Below are positions 8,092 to 16,336 of a stretch of DNA of 64,000 nucleotides, one piece after another. This DNA is from Acidisoma cellulosilyticum (GTDB lineage Bacteria > Pseudomonadota > Alphaproteobacteria > Acetobacterales > Acetobacteraceae): contig NZ_JAESVA010000015.1 of assembly GCF_020621385.1 (NCBI RefSeq), positions 1 through 64,000 of the forward strand, in the 5' to 3' direction. Position 1 is the first letter of the stretch, and every line of letters begins with the position of its first letter. Made by a program: the position numbers and the translations under genes. Under the pieces are notes generated by a model. The model was not told where the DNA came from. It saw only the letters and a program-made list of their open reading frames with translations, and ran no database searches.

Positions 8092-9606
8092 ATGACGATC
8101 AAACGTCCTACGCCCGATCAGTTGAGTTCAATCGCCACTGGCTTCGGCATGAGTATGACGGGAGAGGACATCGCTTTTTTTGGCGACCTCATAGAACCAA
8201 CGATTAAGGGCTATGATCTTCTCCAGCAGATGACCGACGAACTGCCGATAGTCAAATATCCCAGGACGCCCGGCTATCAGCCCATGGGTGACGAGAACAT
8301 CTATAACGCTTGGTATATCAAATCGGAGATTAAGGGCGCGGCGGCAGGCGCGCTTTCGGGCAAGAGCGTCGTTATCAAGGACAATGTCTATGTGGCGGGG
8401 GTTCCGATGATGAACGGCGCTTCCACGCTTGAAGGGTATATGCCGGAGATCGACGCCACCATCGTCACGCGAATCCTTGACGCAGGTGGAACGATTGTTG
8501 GCAAGGCAGCTTGCGAGTTTATGTGTTTCTCAGCATGCAGCCATACAGGTTCGCGGGGGGCCATTCATAACCCACACCGGATGGGCTTTTCCGCGGGTGG
8601 CTCGTCATCAGGAAGTGCAGCACTTGTTGCGGCTGGCGAGGTTGAGATGGCGATCGGCTGTGATCAGGCAGGATCCATTCGAATGCCGTCGGCGATGTGC
8701 GGGATCTATGGCATGAAGCCGACCTATGGTTTGGTGCCTTACACTGGTATCGGCGGTATTGAACCGACGATCGATCACACGGGTCCGATGACGGCAACGG
8801 TTGCCGACAATGCTCTGTTGCTCGAGGTTATCGCGGGGGCTGACGGGTTTGATTCGCGCCAGCATTCGCCCGTCGTGGGAAACTACAGGGAGGCGCTCGG
8901 TCTGGGTGTGAAGGGTCTGAGGATCGGCGTGGTTCGTGAGGGATTTGGTCATGCAAATTCCGAGGCTGCCGTGGATGACGCGGTCTATCGGGCGGGAGCG
9001 CTTTTCGCCAAGCTCGGTGCCATAGTCGAGGATGTCTCGATACCCATGCACCAACTAGGCCCCGTGATCTGGCTGCCTATAGGGTTGGAAGGTAGCGTCA
9101 ATCACATGATGAAAGGGAATGGGTTCGGCACGGGTTATAGCGGCGTTTATCTTTCTAGCTTTTCGGATGCACACGCGGCCTGGCGCGACCGGGCGGACGA
9201 GTTACCGGACAATATCAAAATGGTCATGCTTTTGGGGGAGTATTTCCAGAAGCATTATCGAGGCCGTTTCTACAACAAAGCTCAAAACCTAGTTCGGCGC
9301 CTGCGCGCGGCTTATGACACTGCGCTCCAAAATTATGACATTCTCCTCATGCCGACGGTGCCGACCTTGGCACCGCCTTTGCCGGGTCAAGATGCTTCGC
9401 GAAAGCTGAAGGCTGAGCGGGCGCTCGACGTGGTTGCTAATACTGCCCCATTCGACATCACTCATCATCCGTCGATGTCAGCTCCATGTGGTATGCATGA
9501 TGGACTGCCAATCGGCATGATGCTGACGGCAAAGCATTTTGACGAAACGGCAATCTACCGGGCCGCCCACGCATTTGAGCAAGCCTATGACTGGAAGTCT
9601 CTATAA
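8092..9606 (+). CDS. Amidase (amidase signature family)
   Basis: This is a 504-residue amidase-signature enzyme hydrolysing a carboxamide to acid and ammonia. The Ser-cisSer-Lys triad is complete: Lys96 in VVIKDN, the cis-Ser in GGSSSGS (residues 169-175) and the nucleophile Ser195 in DQAGSIRMP. The ATG follows AAAGGAAA. Its length is normal for the GatA/AtzF/nicotinamidase-like group, and no signal peptide is visible, so it is cytoplasmic. The divergent AraC gene and the downstream amiC-amiR pair suggest inducible use of an amide as nitrogen source. The exact amide cannot be told from the sequence. Confidence 0.9.
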   Translation: MTIKRPTPDQLSSIATGFGMSMTGEDIAFFGDLIEPTIKGYDLLQQMTDELPIVKYPRTPGYQPMGDENIYNAWYIKSEIKGAAAGALSGKSVVIKDNVYVAGVPMMNGASTLEGYMPEIDATIVTRILDAGGTIVGKAACEFMCFSACSHTGSRGAIHNPHRMGFSAGGSSSGSAALVAAGEVEMAIGCDQAGSIRMPSAMCGIYGMKPTYGLVPYTGIGGIEPTIDHTGPMTATVADNALLLEVIAGADGFDSRQHSPVVGNYREALGLGVKGLRIGVVREGFGHANSEAAVDDAVYRAGALFAKLGAIVEDVSIPMHQLGPVIWLPIGLEGSVNHMMKGNGFGTGYSGVYLSSFSDAHAAWRDRADELPDNIKMVMLLGEYFQKHYRGRFYNKAQNLVRRLRAAYDTALQNYDILLMPTVPTLAPPLPGQDASRKLKAERALDVVANTAPFDITHHPSMSAPCGMHDGLPIGMMLTAKHFDETAIYRAAHAFEQAYDWKSL

Positions 9607-9866
9607 TCGCGAGCCATTTACTCCTGGGCTGGCGTCATTGGGAGCGGGGGCTTTCAGCGTTGCGTGCATCTGGCGCTAAACATGAGAAGCGCCGGCTTGG
9701 CTTCATCCTACCGCCTCACATTCACCTGCGGCATGTGCTAGAGGGCTGGTGAAATCCTTCAGCCAACACGCCAAACTGGCTGGACAATTGTGGCGGCAGA
9801 GACGGTTTACCTGATCCCATTTAAGGAGCAACGCTGGCGCATAGTTTGTTTAATATTCGGGCATTT

Positions 9867-9881
9867 GCTCAGAATTTGAGC
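9867..9881. promoter_or_regulatory. Inverted repeat upstream of amiC promoter
   Basis: GCTCA and TGAGC flank a 5-base centre, placing a perfect palindrome 13 bases upstream of the putative -35 element. The position suits an activator or repressor site. No regulator can be assigned. Confidence 0.35.
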
Positions 9882-9894
9882 GGTTAAATTGTGT

Positions 9895-9922
9895 TTGACA
9901 AGCGGTCTGGCTTGCATAGATT
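9895..9922 (+). promoter_or_regulatory. Sigma-70-like promoter of amiC-amiR operon
   Basis: A consensus -35 TTGACA (9895-9900) is followed after 16 bases by TAGATT (9917-9922), which matches four of six -10 positions. Transcription would start near 9929-9930, so the hairpin at 9931 would be at the extreme 5' end of the mRNA. Confidence 0.6.
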
Positions 9923-9930
9923 ACTATTCC

Positions 9931-9963
9931 GGCAGTTGGAGCAATGGCGCTCTGGATACTGCC
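9931..9963 (+). promoter_or_regulatory. Candidate ANTAR-target hairpin in the amiC leader
   Basis: The outer arms GGCAGT (9931-9936) and ACTGCC (9958-9963) enclose an inner stem GGAGC/GCTCT that closes a six-base loop AATGGC (9943-9948). Known ANTAR RNA targets have hexaloops with A at position 1 and G at position 4, and this loop fits. The gene product two genes downstream is an ANTAR protein (AmiR). A second A1/G4 hexaloop, expected of the full two-hairpin target, was not found with certainty. Confidence 0.5.
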
Positions 9964-10057
9964 ACCTCGTTGCTTTCTGACATGGCACCGCCGCCGCTGG
10001 ATTTTCTAAAGCTGCGTCGAAACCAGCCCTGCATAATGGGCTCGCGAAAGTGGATGA

Positions 10058-11197
10058 GTGTTCAGAACATTTAAAATAGGTTTGCTGCTGTCGACAACCG
10101 GGTCCTACGGCCCAATGGCGCATGCGAGCTTGAACGGCGGTCTTTTGGCCGTAGATACGCTCAACGCTAGACCAGATCGCAAGTTTAACCTCGTCCCGGT
10201 CACGTCGGATCCAGGGGGCGAGCCTTCGCATTATGCGCGTCACGCTTCGGCATTGCTCGACCAAGGAATTCGCCATGTCGTCGGCTGCTATACATCTCTG
10301 AGTCGCAAAGAGGTGGTGCCGGTGTTTGAGAAGCGCGACGCACTGCTGTGGTACCCCACGCATTATGAGGGTTTCGAGGCATCGCCCAACGTCGTTTATG
10401 TCGGGGGGGGCCCGAATCAACACACCTTGCCGCTCATCGATTGGGCTCTCCGCAATGTCGGGCGGGCCGCCTATTGTGTTGGGTCCAATTACGTCTGGGC
10501 TTGGGAGACCAATCGGGTTTTACGAGAAGGGCTAATACCTGCCGGAGGCCGTATTGTCGGCGACCGCTACATCGCCGTCGAAGATCTAGACCTCGATCAT
10601 GTCGTCCAGGATATTTTGAGGGTTCGGCCGGATTTTGTATTCTGCACTTTGATTGGCGCTTCGGCTGCCCGGTTCATGGATCTGTTGCGAGCGGCCTGCC
10701 TGTCCAGGGGTATCGACCAGGCGCGGGATATGCCGCTTCTGACCTGCAATCTCACCGAAACGACAATGCTGGCGGTGTCGCCTGAGGCCCGTGACGGCCA
10801 TGTCAGCTCCTCAGTCTACTTTTCATCTGTTGACACGCCGGAGAGCCATGCATTCGTCAGCGCCTTCACCCGTCGCTTTGGCGCAATGCCTTCGGCCGAT
10901 GCGGAAAGCAGTTTCGTCGCCGTCCATCTTTTGGCGCAGGCGCTCGAAGCGGTAGGCACCGATGATATTGATGCAGTTCGAGCGGTTGCAAATACGCTGC
11001 GGGTACAAGCACCGCAAGGCGAAGTGAAACTTGAAGCCGACACCATGCATGCTTGGCTAACCCCGCGTATCGGTATCTCCCGTCGGGATGGCGGTTTTGA
11101 TATCATCGAGGAATACGAAGCGCCCGTTCGGCCAGACCCTTATCTAGTTGCGAGCACGCCGAGACTGGCGCCGGTCAATCTAAGGCTGGTGTCATGA
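10058..11197 (+). CDS. amiC: AmiC-like amide-binding sensor protein
   Basis: This is a 379-residue protein of the AmiC/UrtA branch of periplasmic-binding-fold proteins. It opens with IGLLLSTTGSYGP and LNGGLLAVDTLNA, as in AmiC, the cytoplasmic amide sensor that holds the antiterminator AmiR inactive until amide binds. No signal peptide is present, which fits a cytoplasmic sensor rather than a transporter subunit. The start is GTG at 10058 behind AAAGTGGA. Its stop overlaps the amiR start by 4 bases (ATGA), a standard arrangement for AmiC-AmiR complexes. Confidence 0.87.
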   Translation: MFRTFKIGLLLSTTGSYGPMAHASLNGGLLAVDTLNARPDRKFNLVPVTSDPGGEPSHYARHASALLDQGIRHVVGCYTSLSRKEVVPVFEKRDALLWYPTHYEGFEASPNVVYVGGGPNQHTLPLIDWALRNVGRAAYCVGSNYVWAWETNRVLREGLIPAGGRIVGDRYIAVEDLDLDHVVQDILRVRPDFVFCTLIGASAARFMDLLRAACLSRGIDQARDMPLLTCNLTETTMLAVSPEARDGHVSSSVYFSSVDTPESHAFVSAFTRRFGAMPSADAESSFVAVHLLAQALEAVGTDDIDAVRAVANTLRVQAPQGEVKLEADTMHAWLTPRIGISRRDGGFDIIEEYEAPVRPDPYLVASTPRLAPVNLRLVS

Positions 11198-11817
11198 GCG
11201 TCACGGGACGTGTCCAAAATTTCAGTGGCTTCCATGCCGTAGTGCTTAGCTCGCAAGTCGACCGCGAACAGCCGCTCGCTCAGGCTCTGAGGCGTCTCGG
11301 AATGACGATGACCGTGCGTGATCCGGACGAGGGGTTACCTTTGTCCCACGACGGCAAAGGCGACCTGCTGTTTGTTGATGGTGATTTTCATCCAAAGGGC
11401 ATGGAAAGGCCTGAGGAAGCTGCGCTCTGGGATGTGCCGGTCATAGGTCTCGTGGGTATCGAGGCTCCTGGTCGCCTACGTGCCCTCATGGCGCTGGGTG
11501 CGACAGCGTTCCTGCGCAAGCCGGTTTACGCGCCTGCCGTTTATCCAGCAGTCTTTCTGGCTGTGAACACCCATCGTGAGCGCCAGCATATGCGAGAGCA
11601 GCTGGTGGCCCACGAGCGTCGGCGCGCCGGACGAAGATTCGTTATCAAAGCCGTTATTGCGGTTATGCAGGACGAAGGCTGTGACGATGAGCAGGCCTAC
11701 GAAATGCTTCGCCGAGCAGCGATGCAAGAACGCCAGAGTATTGAGGTTTACTGCGAGATTTGGGTGCAAAAAAGCATCTCGGAACAAGCTCATAATCTCG
11801 GTCAAGCTAAAGGCTAA
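11194..11817 (+). CDS. amiR: AmiR-like ANTAR-domain antitermination regulator
   Basis: This is a 207-residue protein with an N-terminal receiver-like domain lacking the usual acidic phosphorylation pocket (as in AmiR) and a C-terminal ANTAR RNA-binding domain at about residues 145-200. The ANTAR helices read VIKAVIAVMQDEGCDDEQAY and then EMLRRAAMQERQSIEVYCE. ANTAR proteins bind paired hairpins and block termination. It overlaps amiC by 4 bases. A candidate target hairpin is seen in the amiC leader, which would make the operon autoregulated; the amidase leader shows no equally good hairpin. Confidence 0.87.
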   Translation: MSVTGRVQNFSGFHAVVLSSQVDREQPLAQALRRLGMTMTVRDPDEGLPLSHDGKGDLLFVDGDFHPKGMERPEEAALWDVPVIGLVGIEAPGRLRALMALGATAFLRKPVYAPAVYPAVFLAVNTHRERQHMREQLVAHERRRAGRRFVIKAVIAVMQDEGCDDEQAYEMLRRAAMQERQSIEVYCEIWVQKSISEQAHNLGQAKG

Positions 11818-11849
11818 AGTCAGCTTATTTTTCAAACAAAGGACAGCAA

Positions 11850-13112
11850 ATGGATCCGAACGTTCCGCCCAGTGGCGCCTCGCGCCGTGGTTTTCTGAAA
11901 TCGTCCGCAGCCGTTCTCGGTGGCACGCTCGCGGCGCCTCTGGTGGCCCGGTATGCCCATGCCGCTGATACGATCAAGGTCGGCAGCCTTCTTGATCTCT
12001 CAGGCGCACTTGGTAGCTCGGGGCAGGGGATGTATGACACCATCCGCACGGCGGTTGCAGAGGTCAATTCATCGGGTGGTCTGCTTGGCAAGCAGGTGGA
12101 ACTTATCAACTACGACACTCAGACCAACATTCAGTTGTATTCGCAGTATGCACAGAAGCTAGCGCTGCAGGATAAGGTTGCGGTGGTTCATGGCGGAATT
12201 ACCTCCGCGTCACGTGAAGCGATCCGACCGGCCTTCGATCGGTTTCATACCCTGTATTTCTACAATGTCCTCTACGAAGGCGGCGTCTGCGATCGCAACA
12301 TCTTTTGCACGGGCACCACGCCAGCTCAGACAGTTAGCAAGCTGGTGCCCTATGCGTTGAACAACACGGGCAAGAAGGCCTATATCATCGCCGCGGACTA
12401 TAACTACGGTCAAATCACCGCCAAGTGGATGGCCAAATATACCCGAGACAATGGTGGCACCGTGCAAGCGGTGGACTACTTTCCGCTCGACGTAACCGAT
12501 TTCGGTGCCACCATCAGCAAAATCCAAAGTGCAGATCCTTCCGTGGTATTTTCGGCTCTCGTGGGTTCGAATCACACGGCTTTTTACCGTCAGTGGGCCG
12601 CAGCGGGGATGCTGAACAAGATCCCGATCGCCTCTACGACCTTTGGTCTTGTTGACGAAATTCATACATTGGATGCGAGTGTGAGCGATGGCATCGTCAC
12701 GGCCTATGGCTATTATCAGGAGATAGATACCCCCGAGAGCCAAGCATTTGTCAAAGCGGTGCAGGCCAAGTTTGGGTCGAATATCGGTTATCTGAGTGAA
12801 CTGCCAGCTGACAATTACGAAGGTTTCAAGCTTTGGGCCGCCGGTGTGAAGGCGGCTGGGTCAATTGACCGTATGAAGGTCATCGAGGCGCTTGAAAGCG
12901 GCATATCTATTGATGGTCCATCCGGAAAAGTGACGATAGACCATGCAACGCATCACGTGATCCGTAACGCGTATCTTGCGAAGGCAAAGAACAAGACATG
13001 GGATGTTGTTAAATCGTTTCCAGATCAGAAGCCTGATGATACCGCGGCTGTCTGCAATCTGATAAAGGCACCCCGGACGAGTAAGCAATACGTCATCGAC
13101 GTCAAGGCCTAA
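11850..13112 (+). CDS. Amide/urea-type ABC transporter substrate-binding protein, Tat-exported
   Basis: This is a 420-residue UrtA/AmiC-like binding protein with a clear Tat signal: SRRGFLKSSAAVLGG near residues 11-25 and a hydrophobic stretch ending before an ADTIKVG start of the mature domain. It begins 33 bases after amiR behind AAAGGACAGC. UrtA-type proteins bring urea or short amides to a UrtBCDE importer, but no permease or ATPase gene follows, so it is an orphan here. Either it works with a transporter encoded elsewhere, or it acts as an extracytoplasmic sensor feeding the AmiC-AmiR circuit. Confidence 0.88.
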   Translation: MDPNVPPSGASRRGFLKSSAAVLGGTLAAPLVARYAHAADTIKVGSLLDLSGALGSSGQGMYDTIRTAVAEVNSSGGLLGKQVELINYDTQTNIQLYSQYAQKLALQDKVAVVHGGITSASREAIRPAFDRFHTLYFYNVLYEGGVCDRNIFCTGTTPAQTVSKLVPYALNNTGKKAYIIAADYNYGQITAKWMAKYTRDNGGTVQAVDYFPLDVTDFGATISKIQSADPSVVFSALVGSNHTAFYRQWAAAGMLNKIPIASTTFGLVDEIHTLDASVSDGIVTAYGYYQEIDTPESQAFVKAVQAKFGSNIGYLSELPADNYEGFKLWAAGVKAAGSIDRMKVIEALESGISIDGPSGKVTIDHATHHVIRNAYLAKAKNKTWDVVKSFPDQKPDDTAAVCNLIKAPRTSKQYVIDVKA

Positions 13113-13247
13113 ATCGATGCATGAGCATGGTGCCTGCGGGATTTTGCGGGTGCCATGTTCGCTATCGGAGCGTCTTTTTGTGCATTTCGGAACCATGCCA
13201 GCTGAGCAGTCCTTAATGTTCGGCGGAACTGGGAGACCTTTCGAAGA

Positions 13248-13568
13248 ATGATCACGATCACTGCAATCATTCGCGTACGAGCTGGCGCGGCCGACGCAAT
13301 GCTTGATGCTCTAGCAGAAGTAGCCGACTATGTGCGCTCGGAGGAGCCCACCACGGTCGGCTTTTTCGTGTCCCGTGATTTGGAGACACCTTGTATCTTC
13401 ACAACCTACGAACGCTTTATTGATCGTGCTGCGATGGATCTTCATAATTCATCTGAGACGGTCGCACGCTTCTTTGCAAAAGCAACGCCTTTACTGGAAG
13501 GACCTGTGGTTCTCCATAGTTGCGAGGAACTGATCGCGGTCGCGCGTCAGGAGACTAACTCTAGGTGA
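13248..13568 (+). CDS. Antibiotic biosynthesis monooxygenase-domain protein (putative quinol monooxygenase)
   Basis: This is a 106-residue single ABM domain, a dimeric alpha/beta-barrel fold. Diagnostic features are ITITAIIRVRAG at the N-terminus, the mid-protein CIFTTYERFIDRAAMDLHN with the conserved His, and the FFAKATPLLEGP C-terminal strand. Relatives such as YgiN act on quinols or assist ring oxidation. It is 135 bases after the binding-protein gene on the same strand and convergent with the MFS gene. Its link with the amidase pathway, for example removing a released aromatic acid, is only inferred from position. Confidence 0.8.
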   Translation: MITITAIIRVRAGAADAMLDALAEVADYVRSEEPTTVGFFVSRDLETPCIFTTYERFIDRAAMDLHNSSETVARFFAKATPLLEGPVVLHSCEELIAVARQETNSR

Positions 13569-13639
13569 CTTGACTTCGCGCTATCCGTTATTTTGGTTTG
13601 TGGCTGAACTGGCGACCACCTTTCGGGCGGGAAGGCCTC

Positions 13640-14851
13640 TTACGGCGACTGGAGCGCGACGCTTTTACGCGAAAAGATTGTCGTTAACGTGAGGATGGCA
13701 GCAGCGACAAGCACAAGGCCTAACCCGAGTGTGCAGACGCCGGTCCAGCGGGCAAAGGACCAGGCGTAGCCGCCAGCTAACGCACCCAAGGCTCCGCCAC
13801 CGAAGGTTGCGACCATATAGATGGTGTTGAGGCGTCCGCGTATTTCCGGTGCAATCCCGAATATGCGAGTTTGGTTCGCCACCTGACCGCTTTGCAGGCC
13901 AAAATCTAACAAGTTCACCGCGATGACAAGGCCGACGATGCTAGTGGCGCCTGTCGTGCCTGCGAAAACGAAGGCCAGTCCCGCGGACAGAAGTCCCAGG
14001 CAGTTCACCGGTGCCGAGCCCCACCGGTCAGACAGTCGTCCAGCGATGGGTGCCAGGAGTGCGCCTGGTGCCCCCCAAAGGCCAAACAAGCCAGCCGCGG
14101 CCGGCCCCAGCCCAAAGGCGGGCGTCTCAAGATGGAATGCGAGTGTCGCCCAAAGGGCGGAGAAGCCCCCGAACACACAGAAATTCATACCCATGGACAG
14201 CAACAGAGGTCGGTGCCGCAGGAGGGGAGGAAGGGATTTGAGCAAAGCAAAATAGCCGGTCTTGGCTTGCCCGGCAGGTCGCTCTGGCATGAATTGTGGT
14301 ACAACGAAGAACATCACCACCAAGAGAACCGCCTCAAGCAGGTAGGGCGCTCGCCAACTATGGCTGAACTGCGCCACAATCCCGGAAACCGTCCGCGACA
14401 AAAGGATACCCATGATCAGCCCGGTCGTCAGCGATCCGACGATCCGCCCGCGATTTTCAGGGCTGGCAAGGGTGGTTGCGAGCGGGATTAATATCTGCGC
14501 AACGACAGACGTCGTAGCAATCATCAGGCTTGCTGCAAGCAGGATTCCCAAACCGGGTGCCAATGCGGCACCTAAAAGACCAAGTATGGTCAGGACGAGC
14601 AAGACCTGCACCAGCTTCTTGGGTGCAGCCGCATCTGAAAGCGGCACGACGAAGAGGATGCCGATTGTGTAGCCAATTTGAGCTGCCACGGCCACCAAAG
14701 CAGAAGCATGCTCGGGGACGCCGAGTTGGTGAGCTATCTGGCCTAGGAGTGGCTGGCATAGATAAATAGTCGCAACCATCACGCCACATGCGACGGCCAT
14801 GACAGGGATGGTTCCCGGCCGGACGCCGGGGAGAGTGACGGACTTAGCCAT
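13640..14851 (-). CDS. MFS transporter
   Basis: This is a 403-residue membrane protein with about twelve predicted helices, of the YgaY/YnfM-like 12-TM drug-efflux group. The loop 8-9 motif GRLSDRWGSAPVN and the loop 2-3 variant PLSDAAAPKKLVQ are visible. It lies 70 bases downstream of the carboxymuconolactone decarboxylase-like gene on the same strand, and both are divergent from a TetR gene. That arrangement is usual for an efflux pump controlled by a ligand-responsive repressor. Confidence 0.88.
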   Translation of the reverse strand: MAKSVTLPGVRPGTIPVMAVACGVMVATIYLCQPLLGQIAHQLGVPEHASALVAVAAQIGYTIGILFVVPLSDAAAPKKLVQVLLVLTILGLLGAALAPGLGILLAASLMIATTSVVAQILIPLATTLASPENRGRIVGSLTTGLIMGILLSRTVSGIVAQFSHSWRAPYLLEAVLLVVMFFVVPQFMPERPAGQAKTGYFALLKSLPPLLRHRPLLLSMGMNFCVFGGFSALWATLAFHLETPAFGLGPAAAGLFGLWGAPGALLAPIAGRLSDRWGSAPVNCLGLLSAGLAFVFAGTTGATSIVGLVIAVNLLDFGLQSGQVANQTRIFGIAPEIRGRLNTIYMVATFGGGALGALAGGYAWSFARWTGVCTLGLGLVLVAAAILTLTTIFSRKSVALQSP

Positions 14852-14921
14852 GATGGTTCATCGCACCGGATTTTTGTTGGAAATCTTGGGTTTGGCCAGA
14901 TTTTCAGACGCGTGGCGGCGC

Positions 14922-15341
14922 TTACGCTTTCTTCGCAGCGTCAAGGCTCTCGAAGACTTCCTTAGCGGCCTGCAGAGCGCCCAGTGCGGTCGGGAGGCCA
15001 GCCCCAAAGCCAATTTGGATCAAGACTTCGACAATCTCCTGCCGCGTGGCACCGGCCCGGAGAGCCGCAGGAATATGCATCTTCATCGCACCCCAACCGG
15101 TCACACCCAAGGCACCGCAAGACGCAATAACGACGAGTTCGCGGGTTCGCAGATCTAGGCCTGGGCGGTTATAGGCATCCCCGAATTCGCTTTCGAGAAT
15201 CATGCGTGCATAGCCGGGCGCTATCGCATCAACCGTCTCTATAAAGGCCGTCGGGGGCTGGCCCATAGCGGCTTCAAATGTTTTGACGCCCTGCTCATAA
15301 AGGGCGTCGGAGCCGTTTTGATTGTTTTTGCCGTCAGACAT
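14922..15341 (-). CDS. Carboxymuconolactone decarboxylase family protein
   Basis: This is a 139-residue all-helical protein of the CMD/AhpD superfamily. It has the family core LDLRTRELVVIASCGALG, then MHIPAALRAGATRQEIVEVL and a GFGAGLPTALGAL segment. Only one Cys occurs, so the AhpD CxxC thiol pair is absent and a decarboxylase-like or unknown role is more likely than peroxide reduction. The start ATG follows AAGGAG. It is the first gene of the unit that ends with the MFS transporter, and its promoter lies between TetR operator-like palindromes. Confidence 0.87.
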   Translation of the reverse strand: MSDGKNNQNGSDALYEQGVKTFEAAMGQPPTAFIETVDAIAPGYARMILESEFGDAYNRPGLDLRTRELVVIASCGALGVTGWGAMKMHIPAALRAGATRQEIVEVLIQIGFGAGLPTALGALQAAKEVFESLDAAKKA

Positions 15342-15354
15342 GGTAAAACTCCTT

Positions 15355-15372
15355 TTGCACAGCTAAGTGCAA
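15355..15372. promoter_or_regulatory. Palindromic TetR operator candidate
   Basis: TTGCAC-N6-GTGCAA is a perfect dyad between the divergent CMD-like and TetR genes, overlapping the CMD-like gene's upstream region 14 bases before its start. A second dyad TGCAC-A-GTGCA lies at 15381-15391. Two sites in an 84-base divergent promoter fit autoregulation by the adjacent TetR protein. Confidence 0.55.
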
Positions 15373-15425
15373 AATTGCCATGCACAGTGCAGTGCAGTCA
15401 AGGGCTGGGGTGAGAAGGTCGCTAC

Positions 15426-16151
15426 ATGCCTAACGAGGTTCACGGGTCGATATTTGACGCGATCGCCACGCCGTCGGCCTCGCAAACCAAACGTGACGCC
15501 ATTCTCTCGGCCGCCAGCATCGTGTTCATCCAGCATGGCTATGAGGGCGCCAGCATGGATTTGGTGGCCCAGGCAGCCGGTGCAGCGCGCCGTACCCTCT
15601 ACAATCAATTCCCGGCCGGGAAGGAAGAGCTGTTTCGTTCCGTGGCCGAGCGCATGTGGCGGGCCTTTCCGGTTATGGATATCGCGACCGATGAGGAAGC
15701 CCTGGCAGATCCGGAGGCAGGATTGCGGCGGATCGGCTATGGCATCGCAGGTTTCTGGGCGCCGCCTCTGGCGATCGCTTTTCTGCGCATGGTTATTTCT
15801 GAAAGGCCCCGCTTTCCAGACCTGACGCGCAGCTTTTTCGAAGTCGGGAAGACGCCCGCTATGAGCGCCGTCCGCAACTACATTGCCGAGCTCGGTCGTC
15901 GCGGAATCCTCAAAATCACGAATGCTGAACTGACATCGCGGCAGTTTCTTGGGCTGATCGACGAGTCCGTGTTGTGGGGCCGTGTCATGGGAGACGATAA
16001 GCAACTGAGGCAAGCTGAGGTCAAAGATATCGTCGAGCAGGGTGTCGATATCTTCCTCGGCTATTATCTCGTCGTCAAAGCAAATGCATCTAGTGAGACA
16101 TCGCGGCCAGTTGCAAACAAACCAAAGCGCGCCAAGCGATCCAGCAAATAG
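15426..16151 (+). CDS. TetR family transcriptional regulator
   Basis: This is a 241-residue regulator with an N-terminal HTH (about residues 20-65): AILSAASIVFIQHGYEGASM, then QAAGAARRTLYNQFPAGKEEL. The C-terminal ligand domain resembles the AcrR/TetR_C_33 type. The tail from about residue 220 is Lys/Arg-rich (NKPKRAKRSSK), which is unusual and may add DNA affinity. It is divergent from the CMD-like/MFS unit, and the palindromes at 15355-15391 are the expected operators. Confidence 0.9.
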   Translation: MPNEVHGSIFDAIATPSASQTKRDAILSAASIVFIQHGYEGASMDLVAQAAGAARRTLYNQFPAGKEELFRSVAERMWRAFPVMDIATDEEALADPEAGLRRIGYGIAGFWAPPLAIAFLRMVISERPRFPDLTRSFFEVGKTPAMSAVRNYIAELGRRGILKITNAELTSRQFLGLIDESVLWGRVMGDDKQLRQAEVKDIVEQGVDIFLGYYLVVKANASSETSRPVANKPKRAKRSSK

Positions 16152-16336
16152 CCGGACTGTTTGACACGCTTAGCTAGGCAGGATGCGCGCTCCCATCAAC
16201 GTACAGGGCAATGCGCGCGATGACTGCATTGGTCATTTTATATGAGTCAATGGCGGCTGGTCTGATTACGGCGGCATTGGGGGGAAGCGGACTGTCCGGT
16301 TTTGGGAGCGTAAGTAGGAAAGCAGCCGCGCAAATC

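Larger units (their letters stand above)
9607..10057. other. Regulatory intergenic region upstream of amiC
   Basis: No gene is supported in these 451 bases. The 3' part is rich in control signals: an inverted repeat GCTCA-N5-TGAGC at 9867-9881, a sigma-70-like promoter at 9895-9922, an ANTAR-like hairpin at 9931-9963, and two alternative pairings near 9997-10042 just before the amiC start. The first 250 bases hold nothing I can identify. Confidence 0.6.

Noticed and set aside
9889-10074. 61-residue frame in the amiC leader
   Set aside because: It overlaps the promoter and the hairpin, has no ribosome site and runs into amiC in a different frame. A leader peptide cannot be fully excluded.
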